Below, piece after piece: positions 19,383-30,225 of a stretch of 64,000 nucleotides of DNA. Source of the stretch: Aphelocoma coerulescens (taxonomy: Eukaryota; Chordata; Aves; Passeriformes; Corvidae). Location: positions 25,235,924-25,299,923 of the forward strand of contig NC_091023.1 of assembly GCF_041296385.1 (NCBI RefSeq). Direction: 5' to 3'. Under the pieces are notes generated by a model, which made no database searches, was not told where the DNA came from, and saw nothing but the letters and a program-made list of their open reading frames with translations. Made by a program: the position numbers and the translations under genes. Each line of letters begins with the position of its first letter. Position 1 is the stretch's first letter.

Positions 19383-19708
19383 AGTTTTTGTGGAATCACG
19401 AAAGCATGGAATGGTTTGGGTTCGAAGGGGCCTGAAGATCATCTCATTCCCATGGGCAGGGACACCTTCCACTGTCCCAGGCTGCTCCAAGCCCCAATTT
19501 CCAACCTGGTCCTGGACACTGCCAGGGATCCAGGGGCAGCCACAGCTGCTCTGGGCACCCTGTGCCAGCCCCTCCCCACCCTCCCAGGGAACAATTCCTT
19601 CCCAAAATCCAATCGAAACCTCCTGAGTTTGAAGCCATTCCCTCTTTGTTCTGTCACTCCATCCCGTGTAAATCGTCTCTCTCCAGCTTTTCCATTTCCA
19701 TTTTTATC
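19383..19708 (-). mobile_element. CR1 LINE fragment, left half of a second head-to-head pair
   Basis: Reverse-oriented: CATGGAATGGTTTGGGTTCG, CAGGGACACCTTCCACTGTC, GGCAGCCACAGCTGCTCTGG, down to CTCTCTCCAGCTTTTCC. It sits within 200 bases of the IL12A promoter. Confidence 0.87.
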
Positions 19709-19937
19709 CTGGTCTCTTCTCAAGGAACAAGCACCAGGACAAGAGGAAACAGCCTCAGGTTGCACCAGAGGAGCTTTAGATTGGATATTAGAGAAAATTC
19801 CTTCATGGAAAGCCTTGGAATAGGCTGTCCAGGGCGGTGGTGGAGGGATTGAACACCCCTGTGGATGTGGCAGTGCTGGGGATGGTTGCACTCGGTGACC
19901 TTTTAGATCTTTCCCAACCTAAACCATTCCATGATCC
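19709..19937 (+). mobile_element. CR1 LINE fragment, right half of a second head-to-head pair
   Basis: Plus-oriented from CTGGTCTCTTCTCAAGGAAC through TTTAGATTGGATATTAGAG to a 3' end with TCTTTCCCAACCTAAACCAT. The junction with its left neighbour is the same as at 9378/9379. Confidence 0.85.
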
Positions 19938-20589
19938 CCTGAATCTATAGTGACAATGCTTCATTCATGAATATTTGTGCAAACCTGTCTGGATATTTGA
20001 TTCTGCTGAAATATTTGGAATAATTAACCAATATTTCAGTATTGGCTCCTATTGTTCGTGGCCATTCTCAGACAGACCCAGAAGGCTGCAGAAAACCTTT
20101 CTGTGCATTGGGGCTGCCGTGAAGTCACTGGGATTTTTGCTGTGAAATTGGGAGGGAGCAGGATGAATCAAGAGTTTTATATTGCATTTTCAGATTCTTT
20201 TTATTTTCTCTGTTTCCTATAAGAAGCCTGTGGCGTGTCCTGAGACTTCTTTTTGCCCCGATCCCAGCAGTGCATCATTTTCCAATTTCTCTGGGTGTTT
20301 TTCACTTCTGCCCCGTCATTTCACTGCGGGCTGTGGTTTCCAGCTCGTGTAGGAGCCGCGTCTTCCGGGAGCCAAAAGCGAAAGAGAATTTTGGGATGTG
20401 CTGAGGGGTGTTCCTGAAAGGCACCACTTTGGCTTTCCAGGTTTCCCTGCCCGGCTCTCAGGCCCTGCTCCCAGCAGGACACGAGGTTTCCCAGTGGGAT
20501 CAGCACTGGGGTGGGATTTGGGTTTAAGCTGCTGATAAATTGGGATATATCCTAATGATATCTTATATCTCTCTCCTATAATCCTTGCT

Positions 20590-20735
20590 GTGCCTGCTGC
20601 CCCTGCATCCCTGGAAGTGTCCAAGGCCAGGCTGGATGGGTTTGGAGCAGCCTGGGATAGTGGGAGATGTCCCTGCCCATGGGATGGGATTTAAGGTCCC
20701 TTCCAACCCAGACCATTCCAGGATTCCTGGGTTTT
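20590..20735 (+). mobile_element. CR1 LINE 3' fragment
   Basis: GAAGTGTCCAAGGCCAGGCT ... TTTAAGGTCCCTTCCAACCC in plus orientation. Confidence 0.85.
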
Positions 20736-21042
20736 TAATTCTGGTGAGTGAATTTTTTTTCCTAATGGAAGAAGGAATCCATCCTCTCCATCTCAAAGCA
20801 TCTTCTACTTGACCAGGCTTAGCCTGAATGAAAAATCTTGATAATTAATATTTATATGAATAATATCAGAACAAAATATTTTACATATTATAATATATTA
20901 AAATAAGGTAATTACTCCTTGAGCAGCTTGGGGCAAGTGCATTCCCAGAGGAATGGGAAGCAGTGCTTGAATGGAATGGGAATAATTCTAAATCTGTGGA
21001 CTGGGCTGTGATGTTCCTTTGTGTTTACTCCACGGAAACATA

Positions 21043-21205
21043 AAATCGTGGAATGCTTTGGGTTGTAAGGAATATTAAAGCTCATCCAATTCCACCTTCC
21101 ACCATCCCAGGCTGCTCCAAGCCCCATCCAGCCTGGCCTTGGACACTTCCAGGGATCCAGGGGCAGCCACAGCCTCTCTGGGCACGCTGTGCTAGGGCCC
21201 CCCAG
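21043..21205 (-). mobile_element. CR1 LINE 3' fragment
   Basis: Reverse-oriented: CGTGGAATGCTTTGGGTTGT ... CCAGGCTGCTCCAAGCCCCA ... GGGGCAGCCACAGCC. Confidence 0.85.
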
Positions 21206-22794
21206 TATAATAAATATAATAAATACCATAAATATAATCTATAACTGTTTAGTTTTTTGAAGTGTTAGCAGCTGTATGATTTTCCACAAGAAAATGTAAT
21301 TCCACTGCCTGTATTTCAACCAGAGCTTGCTCTTGTTGGAATTATCCTCCAGAGAAAAATAAGGACCGTTCCGGGTCTCTGTGAAATCGGATTTGATCTA
21401 ATGCAGGCAAAATGAGGGGAATCCCTGCTCGGGGCCGTGCCCTCAGCCAAATCAATACCTAAAACTCCTGCCTGAGAAAGAAAGGGAGAACAGCAATAAG
21501 AAAGAAACCCAGAGAGAAAAGCCCCAAAGCCCAAGCCCTGTGGCCAGTTTGGTTTTGAGGCCTGGAGAGTCGATGATGAGAAACGGGACCCGCTCCAGCC
21601 ACGCTCTTCTGAAAAAGCGGGAGGTTCCTGGAAATCTAACAGAAATCTCCTGGCTTTTTGTTTCAGTCTGGGCTCCTCTCCCCTCCAATAAATAGAGATT
21701 GAATTTTGGGCTTCCTTTTGGCCTAGGGAAATCCTTGTTTCCTGGTTTCCAGGTAACAATGGTGGGCATCACCCTGTGCTTTGAGGGAAATGAGCTTTAG
21801 GGACGTTTCCTACCAGCTGGGGGATGTTGTAATTTAAAATTCGATGGATTTTCCTCATTAACAGGCTCCAAAGCCTTTGGGAAGGTCATGGAGTCACTTG
21901 GGACATCCTCAGTAGGAAAGGTCTTTGTAGGGCAGCCCTATTCCCTGGCGTGCAATTAGCAATAATTTGAGATATCTAATTAAGCAATAATTACAGAGAA
22001 ATATAAATTAAAGCTGCAGGATGATTATATCCCACCCAGCTGTGGACAGGGATCATTGCTCCATTACAAAACTGGGAAAATATTGTGTGGGATGGGATTT
22101 CTGGATGCAATAAATAAAACCAATTCGATCCTATTTGTCACTCTCAGGACTTGCAGAACACTGAATCATTTTTTGGAACATTGAATAATTTGTTTTGCTC
22201 CTGGATCATTTTTTTGGGAAGATCCAGGGTTGGATTTATCACCAAAGGAGCCTCACTGGCAGAAGTTGCTTCTGATTTGGGTTGGGAACTGATGGCTCCA
22301 TAAAATAGGAAAATAAAGGGTTGGGAGAAACTTTCCAGGGGCTTTTTTGGCTGTTGGTGCTTATTGATTGTGGAATTCCCTGAAATTCCTAACCCCAAAC
22401 CTCTGCTCGTGCTGGTATTTCATCAGGGGGGGATTCAGTGGTGTTTCTGAAGCTTTCTTGGGGTGCTGGAACCTCTCAAATCCTGCCTCAATCCCCTGCA
22501 TCTCTTGGCTCTTCTCTCTTCCAGCTGCCACCAGAATTCCTGAGATTTTCCCCATGATCTGTGTTGGATTCCAGGGAGCAGCCTGGCAGCTCTGTGACCA
22601 CCCAGACTTGAGATCTCCACATTCAGAGGTTGTTATTTACAGGCTCCAAAGCTCCAGTCCTCCTGCCAGGGTAAGGGATTCATCCTGGGAAAGGGATGAA
22701 GCTGCTGGGAACCCCTGGATCAGGGTTGGGATTCCCTAAAAAGCACACAGGGTGCATTTTGGGCAGGGAATTTCTCCCACTGAGCTGGGAGGAG

Positions 22795-23117
22795 CAGATA
22801 CCAGGGAGAAATTCTTCCCTGGGATGGTGGGGAGGCCCTGGCCCAGAGAAATTGTGGATTCCCCATCCCTGGAAGTGTCCAAGGCCAGGCTGGATGAGGC
22901 TTGGAGCAGCCTGGGATAGTGGAAGGTGGAACTGGATGAGCTTTGAGGTCCCTTCCAACCCAAACAACCCAAAGCATTCCATGATTTTATGTTCCTGTGG
23001 AATAAACACAAAGGAGCATTGCAGCCCAGCCCCCAGGTTTGGAATTATTTCCATTCCCTGCCCATGGAACTGGGATTTAAGGTCCCTTCCCAACCCAAAC
23101 CATTCCAGGATTTTATG
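22795..23117 (+). mobile_element. Two CR1 LINE 3' fragments
   Basis: 22795-22990 is plus-oriented with GTCCAAGGCCAGGCTGGATG and GGTCCCTTCCAACCC. 23062-23117 is a second short 3' end, ATTTAAGGTCCCTTCCCAAC. Confidence 0.82.
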
Positions 23118-24074
23118 GCTCCACGTGGGTCCATCAGTCCTGTGGGGTTCGTTTTAAAATTCCACAGAATTCATAGGAATAAAAACCTTCAGGAAGGGCC
23201 TCCACACGGCACGGAGAGGTGCATCCCCCATGGATTTTGGGAGTCCTCTGAGCTCATCCTCCCTGCCCCGAAAGCACCCTGTGAGTAAGGAGGTGGTGCC
23301 AGCTGTGCCCGTGGTTTCGTGGCACTTTCAGGGAGCTCTTTCTCTCTCACTTTCAGTTTTCACACTCGACAGAATTTCTCAGCTCCGGGTGCTTTTTCTG
23401 CTCTTTATCCATCCCTGGCTGTGGGTGCTGGGCTGGGCCGGGAGGAGGAGAGCAGGGATGGGGGAAAAGCCGGAATTTTGTCCTTGCTGGGGTTTGTGTT
23501 TGCCCTGTCAGCTCACGCTGGCTTTGCACGTGGAGAAAAGAAAGGAATTTGATACTGGGCGAGCAGGAGCTGATCACCAGGATGTTTTTTAGCATTTCTT
23601 TGCTGTAGCACAATTTTCCAAGCCCCGTTAATGATGGAATCCTCCATTCTATCCCCGGGAAGCACTGCCAGGCCAGCAGCTGGGAAACCCAAGGAGATGC
23701 AGAGCTCAGAGCCTGCAGTGCTTGGGGACACCCTGAGAGCTGCTGGAGTGACCCACGGGCAGAGAATTCCCCGGCTCCACTCCCAAGGATGTGGATTGGG
23801 CAGGAGTTATTCCCAGGAATGCTGTGCCCAGGGTTTGACCAGCCTGGCACTGCCCCTCCTGCAGGCCGAGCACTCTCCTGGCAGGAATTTTCTCTACAGG
23901 GCCACATTTGATGGTTTTGATGTGCCTTGTGAGGAGAAAAAGGAAATGAATGCAGTCCCGGTGAAGTGAGGGCCTGACCAAAGGTAGAGTATGGCTCCCA
24001 GAGTTTTGTGGGAAAGGTGGGGAAGATGGGGAAGGTGGAGAAGGGACCAGTCCTATCCATTGAAGCAGTGAGTG

Positions 24075-24340
24075 AGAAAGCTGCAGGAAAGCCAGAGAGG
24101 GACCTTTGGCAACGGGAAATGGCTTGGGTGGGAATTTGGGAGGAAATCCTTCCCTGGGAGGGTGGGGAGCGGCTGGGATGGAATTCCCAGAGAAGCTGTG
24201 GCTGCTCCTGGATCCCTGGCAGTGTCCCAAGCCAGGCAGGACAGGGCTTGGAGCTGCCTGGGATAGTGAAAGGTGTCCCTTGCCATGGGAATGAGGTGAG
24301 CTTTCCCTTCCAGCCCAACCCATTCCATGATTTTGGGATG
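24075..24340 (+). mobile_element. CR1 LINE fragment
   Basis: Plus-oriented, from the GAAAGCCAGAGAGGGACCTT block through TGTGGCTGCTCCTGGATCCC to CCCAACCCATTCCATGATTT. Confidence 0.83.
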
Positions 24341-26159
24341 GTTCCTGGAGCTGGGGGGGCTGCGGTGGCTCCGGCCCAGCGCGGAGCCTGGAGAGGGGCA
24401 CTCGGGGATGGCTTGGGTGATGTGGAGAAACATCCAGGGCTTCCTGAGGGCACAGGGACATCCCAGTTTTAACACATCACGGGACGTGGGTGGCATCCGG
24501 GCCTTTGTCCTCGGCAAAGCGGCAGCTGCAGCCTCCAGAGGAGCCGGCAGAGCCCCGGAGAGCCCTCAGCCCTCGCGGCTTCTGCTGCACAAATAAACAC
24601 CGGGCTTTGTGCAAAGCGCAGAAAACGAGAAGGGTTTCGCTCACGATCCCGTGAGCCGGGCACCGGGAGCGGCAGCGCTGCGGTGGCATTTCCCCAGCCT
24701 GGGCTGGGTGCTCAGCGTGTGGATAAATCCAAACCTGGAGAAGAAATCCCATTTTTGCCGTGTCCAGAGGCTTTGGTGTCTCCTGGAGACATCCAGTTGT
24801 GGGGACCTGTGGGAAACCCAAACCATTCCCAAGTGGGCTGAGCTGAGCTGAGCTGAGCAGCCCCAAAATGACTGCACAGCTCTGGTCCCATCTCCCAACC
24901 CCAAACTTCTCCTGCAGGGCCCTGACCCTTGCGGGGACACGGGGATTGTGTCCCTTCTCTTCCCAGATTCCAAGGCAGTGGGAAGGTGCAGGATGAGGGG
25001 TCTGAGACAGTCATGGGGATCCCTTTCCCACTCCCAAAAAATCCATCTCTGTGTGGTTTGGGAGCTGCAGAGCCGTTTCCAGCTCTTATCCTTGCTCTGG
25101 GGGTCAGTCCCCTCAGCCAGGACTGGTTATTCCAGCAAAATCCCTGAACATCCAAGGGGATTTTTCCCAACCAGTGTCTGGGGGGTATCAGTCCTTTGTC
25201 CACGGTGGGATGGGGAGAGCCCCTGGGGAAATTCCTCCTCCCACAGCCCTGCCTGGAAGCAGAGGAGAGCTGAGCTGCCTGGAAACAGCTCCGGAGATCC
25301 AGTAAAACTCTGCAATTCCCATTTGCAGACCGATGAGGACACTTCGGTCTCCATTCAAGGTGAGTTTCTCCCCCAAACGTGCTGCCCTTGGGAAGCTGAG
25401 GGGCAGGAGGCTGTGGACACGATCACTGTGGTGCCTGGGCTTTGCTCCCAGTCCTCCCTGGCAATTTTGCCATCAGCAATCCCAATCTGGCATCAAACAC
25501 TAAAATCCACGGACCAGGAGAGGCTGGGACGGGTCAGAACAGTTTGTGCCACCGAGAATCGGGGCAAATCCTTTTGCATCGATCCTTTTTTCCTTCCCTC
25601 CACAGCCAAGAGACTTTAAGCAATTCTTTCCCACTGGGAAGGAGCTGCTGGTGGATCTGAGGGAAGAGGGAAGGGCTGATCCCACCGAAGCACCGGGAAA
25701 AGAGGCTTTAGCAGCAGATTTGATCCCGGCTGGAAAACCCCCTGGAATTCCTGCCGCTGTGGGATGCAGGATGTCCCTGGGCACCCCTGGAGCAGCAGAG
25801 GAGGAGGACGAGGCCCTGCACATGAGGCTTTCCTTTGGTTTATGGTAAGAGGGAAGAGAAACTCGGCGGGAAGGGCCGTGGGATGTGGGGCAGCGGGAGC
25901 GGAACTCAGCTCCCGCCCACGGAGCCGCCCTGGGGCTGAAGGGTGGCTTTGCTTCGGAGAGGGAAAATCTGCGAGCTGTTCACCTTCCCTGGCAGCGGGG
26001 AGAAGCAGCAGGGATGGCCTGGAGCGGGCTGGGGCAGGGGGCACCCGGAGGGAGGGTCCCCCCAGCCCAAAGGGTCTCATCTGAGCCTGCACGAGGCTTA
26101 ATTATCGCAAGTTCATTAGTGCTTCTCCCTTGGAGGGTGAAAAGGCGTGTGTGTGGTTT

Positions 26160-26335
26160 TTATGGAATCGTTGAATGGTTTGGGTTGGGAAGGGACGTTG
26201 GGAAAATCCTCTCATCCCACCCCTGCTATTCCAGGGACACCTTTCCCCATCCCAATATCCCAGATGGTTCCAAGCCCCAATGTCCAGCCTGGCCCTGGGC
26301 ACTTCCAGGGATGGAACAGCCACAGCTTCCCTGCT
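26160..26335 (-). mobile_element. CR1 LINE 3' fragment
   Basis: Reverse-oriented: GGAATCGTTGAATGGTTTGG, GGGAAGGGACG, and CCAATGTCCAGCCTGGCCCT. Confidence 0.83.
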
Positions 26336-26904
26336 TTTCCCTGCTCCCACTCCATGGTGGTGCCCGTGTGTGTGGGCAGATGTTGCTCAGCACACCCAGG
26401 AGCCGCTTGGGGAAGGGGGGGGGGGGGGGAAGGAGGAGCCAAAAAAGGGCAGAAAATCCCAAAAAGGGGAACCCAAACCGCAGGGCTTCCCTGACAGGAA
26501 GCAGCTGGGTCACAAAGCTCATCCCAGTTCCCAGGGGTGATGGAATCCACGTCAGCAGGGCCTCATCTCAGGCATGAGGATGGTTTGGGATTATTTTTTA
26601 TTCAGTGCGGCAGTTCAGGCTCTTCAGGCACCCATGGGTTTAGGATGAGACTTAAAAATATGAAGAAATGTTGTGGTGTGAGACCAGCTGGAAGCAGGCG
26701 AGGAAAAGCAAGGAGAATTCTTCCTGGATGGCCAGGATTGACTCTGGAAAGGGGCATTGGAGGGCAGCATGGTGGGGACAGGACAGGGAACACCAAGGAG
26801 CAATTCCTGCCCTGCCCAGGCAGCATAAAAAATCCAAAATTATTTCCAAGCTTCACCGGGCTCTGCTCCCATCCCTTATCCCAAACTGTGGCCTTCCAAT
26901 GCCT

Positions 26905-27232
26905 AAAGGGGCTCCAGGAGAGCTGGAGAGGGACTGGGGACAAGGCATGGAGGGACAGGACACAGGGAATGGCTTCCCACTGCCAGAGGGCAGGGATGGA
27001 TGGGAGATTGGGAAGGAATTGTTCCCTGGGAGGGTGGGCAGGGGCTGGGATGGAATTCCCAGAGCAGCTGTGGCTGCCCCTGGATCCCTGGCAGTGCCCA
27101 AGGCCAGGTTGGACACTGGGGCTTGGAGCAGCCTGGGACAGTGGGAGGTATCCCTGCCCATGGATAAATCCCACCACTGGGTGGGATTTAAGCTCCCTTC
27201 CCTCCCAAACCATCCTGGAATCCCATGATCCC
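26905..27232 (+). mobile_element. CR1 LINE fragment
   Basis: Long plus-oriented piece: GGGGCTCCAGGAGAGCTGGA, GGGAAGGAATTGTTCCCTGG, AGCTGTGGCTGCCCCTGGAT, ending near CTCCCTTCCCTCCCAAACCA. Confidence 0.87.
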
Positions 27233-28861
27233 TACCCGGGTCCAGCCCATCCAACTCTCATCTTTCCTTGGTTTTTAAGTCTTCTGAACATTTTCTCCAA
27301 ATGAACACATTTTTTTCCCCCCAAAAAAAATTCCAGGCAAGGAGTACTGGGCACAGGGATTCCTTGGATCCAGGAGCTGAGTGCCAAATCCCAGTCCCCA
27401 GCCTGGAGCAGTGGCTGCTGTCATACCAAAAGCTGCTTCTTACTGTCCCTGTGAGCTCATCCCAGGGACCTTCTCCCTTTGAAACTCCAGTGGGGAATTC
27501 AGCTCTGGGGTCCCAAACACTGAGATTCACCAGTGGAACCCTGTAAATGCCCCGTTCATGGGAGAAAAGCATCCAAAAAATAAGGACAAAATTAAAAATT
27601 AAAGCTAAGTTGAAAAAAAAAAAAAAACCAACAAATTCTCCACAAGGATGGGGCTCCCAAAAATCCCATATATTCCCTGGGGATTTCCACAGCTGCGTGG
27701 AGGGTAGGGAGCTGGGAATGTGGGGTTTGTGGGATCTCCATTCCCACAGCAGGAAGCAGAGCTGGGAGGTGTTTTTGCTGCCTCAGCCAGGTGGTTTTGG
27801 TGAGTTTTGGAGGTGCTTCTCCTACAGCAAAAAGGAAGACAATTCCCAGCTGGAGGATCCACCACCTGTGGGAGACAGTTTATGTTTTTCTGGGAATCAA
27901 AATCCCACCCAGGAGGATGCAGGAGGCTCCAAGCAGGACCGAGACCCAGGAATAAACCACAAAACCAAAAATCTTGCTCAGAAACCACACCAGACCCTTC
28001 TCTTTTGGAAATATCCTTTAATCCATCAGTTCCAGCTTTGCCCCCATCCACAGCACCCCTCAGAACGTGGGACACAGAGCCAAGGAGACCCAAAACAGGA
28101 TTTTTTTCCAGGGAAAACCCAATCCCCCAGGACAGGAGGGGGAGAACCAGCAGAGGGTGAGTAGAAGGACAAATTCTCTCTGGCAAGTCAAAGGTTCTTA
28201 GCAAGGGAATGGAATTCCAGCCTTCCCGGCTGCCTCATCCCGGTGCTCCGGAGCTGGATGGTGCCAGGGGGAGCTGTGGGATTCCCCAGGACCAGCCAGG
28301 GGCTTTCTTGATTATTTTTCTAATTTTTTATTCTTTTTAAAATTTTTTTTTCCTTAAATCTGAGAGCAAACTTTGTGTGTTTGGGGCTTTTCATGCTTTA
28401 AATACAGCAGGAGGCAGCTCCTCCCTGAGACCCAGAGCTGCTTCTGAGGGAGGCAGCGGACCCATGGAGAGGTTTTGGGGTCAGACACTGTAGATTTGGG
28501 GTTTTAGAGGGAAAATTCAAACCCAGCAGCTCTCCCCACATGCAGGAAGCCACCCAAGGAAACCATCACCCCCATTTCTGTGTATTTTCTGCACAGATTT
28601 AAACGTGAGGAAGAAAAGGGTTGATGTGGATGTGGGCTGCAGCTGTGGGCTCCTAATCCATCCCTCTGCTCCCTGATCCCCCTCAGGGCACACTGCCCAG
28701 CAAGAACACGGGATCCCATCCCCGTGGGAGCTGTGGGACAGGGAATAGCACTGGAAAACCCTTGGGAAAAGCAGAACAGCCCTAAATTAAACCAACCCCC
28801 CATCCCAGCCCCCCAAACCCCTCCAGGGCTGCTTCCAGCCCTGCCCTTTCTGGGAAAAAAA

Positions 28862-28935
28862 AGGGGGGGGGTGGGCGAAAGTCCTTTAATAAAAAAAAAG
28901 TCCTTTAATAAAAAAAAAAGTCCTTTAATAAAAGA
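28862..28935. repeat. A-rich tandem repeat
   Basis: AGTCCTTTAATAAAAAAAA is repeated three times, beginning just after a G run. Confidence 0.8.
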
Positions 28936-29617
28936 CATTCCTGGCAGGGGATGAAGTTGGAATGCAGCTGAGGCTTTCTGCAAACACCCTGAGTAAGTCA
29001 CCAGGCAGAGCCTTGGCTGGGATGGATTTGCCCCCAAGGAAAGGAGAATTAAAAGGTAAAAAGCTGCTGGGAGCACCAGGCTGGGGCTTTGGAAGGGCTG
29101 GCTGGGTTCTTCCAGCTTTGGAATCCAATAAAGGAGGGGTGGAGATGGATTCATTGTGTGCCAGTGTCCCCTCTCAGTTCAGCTCAGTGTCCCAGCACTC
29201 AGCTCTGAGCCTCCCCCAAAGGCAGAGTGAGGGATTCCACGTTTAATCCATTTAATTTGCTGCCTGGTTTTTAACATAGATTATTCTTTTTCTTTCTAAA
29301 ATTTCATTTAAATGCTCAGCCCAGACAATAAAATATAAAAAAAAAAAAAAACACCTGGGCTGTGTGTCTGCTGCTTCCAACCATCACAGATTTGGGGCTC
29401 AGTGCTACAGAAGAATCTTTGAAGTCCATGTGACACAGAATTCGGAACTTCCAAACAAATAACTCTGCAAAAACCCTCTCTTCTCTCAGTTTGATGTGAT
29501 CATCAAGGCCAAAAAAAAAAAAAAAAAAGCCTCTTTCTGGTGATGATAAATTGCACATTTAGTTGGAGGATCCACCAGCAACAAACAGACGTGGCATAGG
29601 AAACAATGGTGGTAATT

Positions 29618-29623
29618 TTTATT
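29618..29623 (-). promoter_or_regulatory. SCHIP1 poly(A) signal
   Basis: Minus-strand AATAAA, about 550 bases after the SCHIP1 stop. A further AATAAA lies near 29824-29830. The intervening sequence is non-repetitive and looks like a 3' UTR. Confidence 0.55.
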
Positions 29624-30173
29624 TTACAGCTTTATACAGAAAACTTCCAACTCTCTGCACCCCACCGAGTGTTAATAGCACACCTAAAAATGAATGTCAG
29701 GTAGTCAACATTCCCAAAAGGTCGAGAACTGAGTAAAATGTACAGATTACTGAAAGCTACGACGTCACTACGAGGCAGGCATGGATTTTTTGTTGACTTG
29801 AATAGCACCGTCAAGAACAGGTTCTTTATTTGAGAACTACAGTGAAGAATAAAAAAGTAGTCAATGGTAAAATATCATCCAACCCAAAAAAATCTCTAAA
29901 CAACCAAAAAATAAAGTTAAACTACCCTCTCTTCTCGCCCATGATTTATAATGTTATAAGTACTGTACAATTCTCTTTGTTTCTGTAATAATAATATTAT
30001 TATTATTATTATTAAAATGCCTGATATTTAGTGGCACGAGTAAAAAAATTAAAATAAATTAAGAAGCAGAGGCCAATCACCGGACAGAAAGCTTCGGACA
30101 TGGTCAATGAGCAACACTGGAATTCTGGAATTCCCTGGACACGGACAGAGGCAGGAGGAGGGCGCTCCGGGGC

Positions 30174-30225
30174 TCACTTGGCTGGCATCTTCTCTGCCAT
30201 GTGCTTCTGCTGGCTCTCGGCGTGT
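30174..30225 (-). CDS. SCHIP1: SCHIP1 exon 7 (C-terminus)
   Basis: Encodes [17 protein letters not shown] and the TGA stop. Confidence 0.96.

Larger units (their letters stand above)
19192..29600. other. Intergenic region between IL12A promoter and SCHIP1 3' end
   Basis: About 10 kb. I see CR1 fragments, poly-A/T runs (near 27612, 28900, 29340, 29512), a poly-G run near 26417 and scattered exon-like segments (22524-22671, 25329-25851). None forms a convincing gene. Confidence 0.6.

Noticed and set aside
18229..19626. 465-codon plus-strand frame antisense to IL12A exon 1
   Set aside because: It is made of the C-rich minisatellite, the complement of the GSGP repeat and CR1 sequence. The minus-strand reading is a recognisable cytokine.
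22524..22671. Exon-like segment with a crystallin-like look (VGFQGAAWQLCDHP)
   Set aside because: Flanked by plausible splice sites, but no partner exon in phase was found and the resemblance is too short to support a family call.
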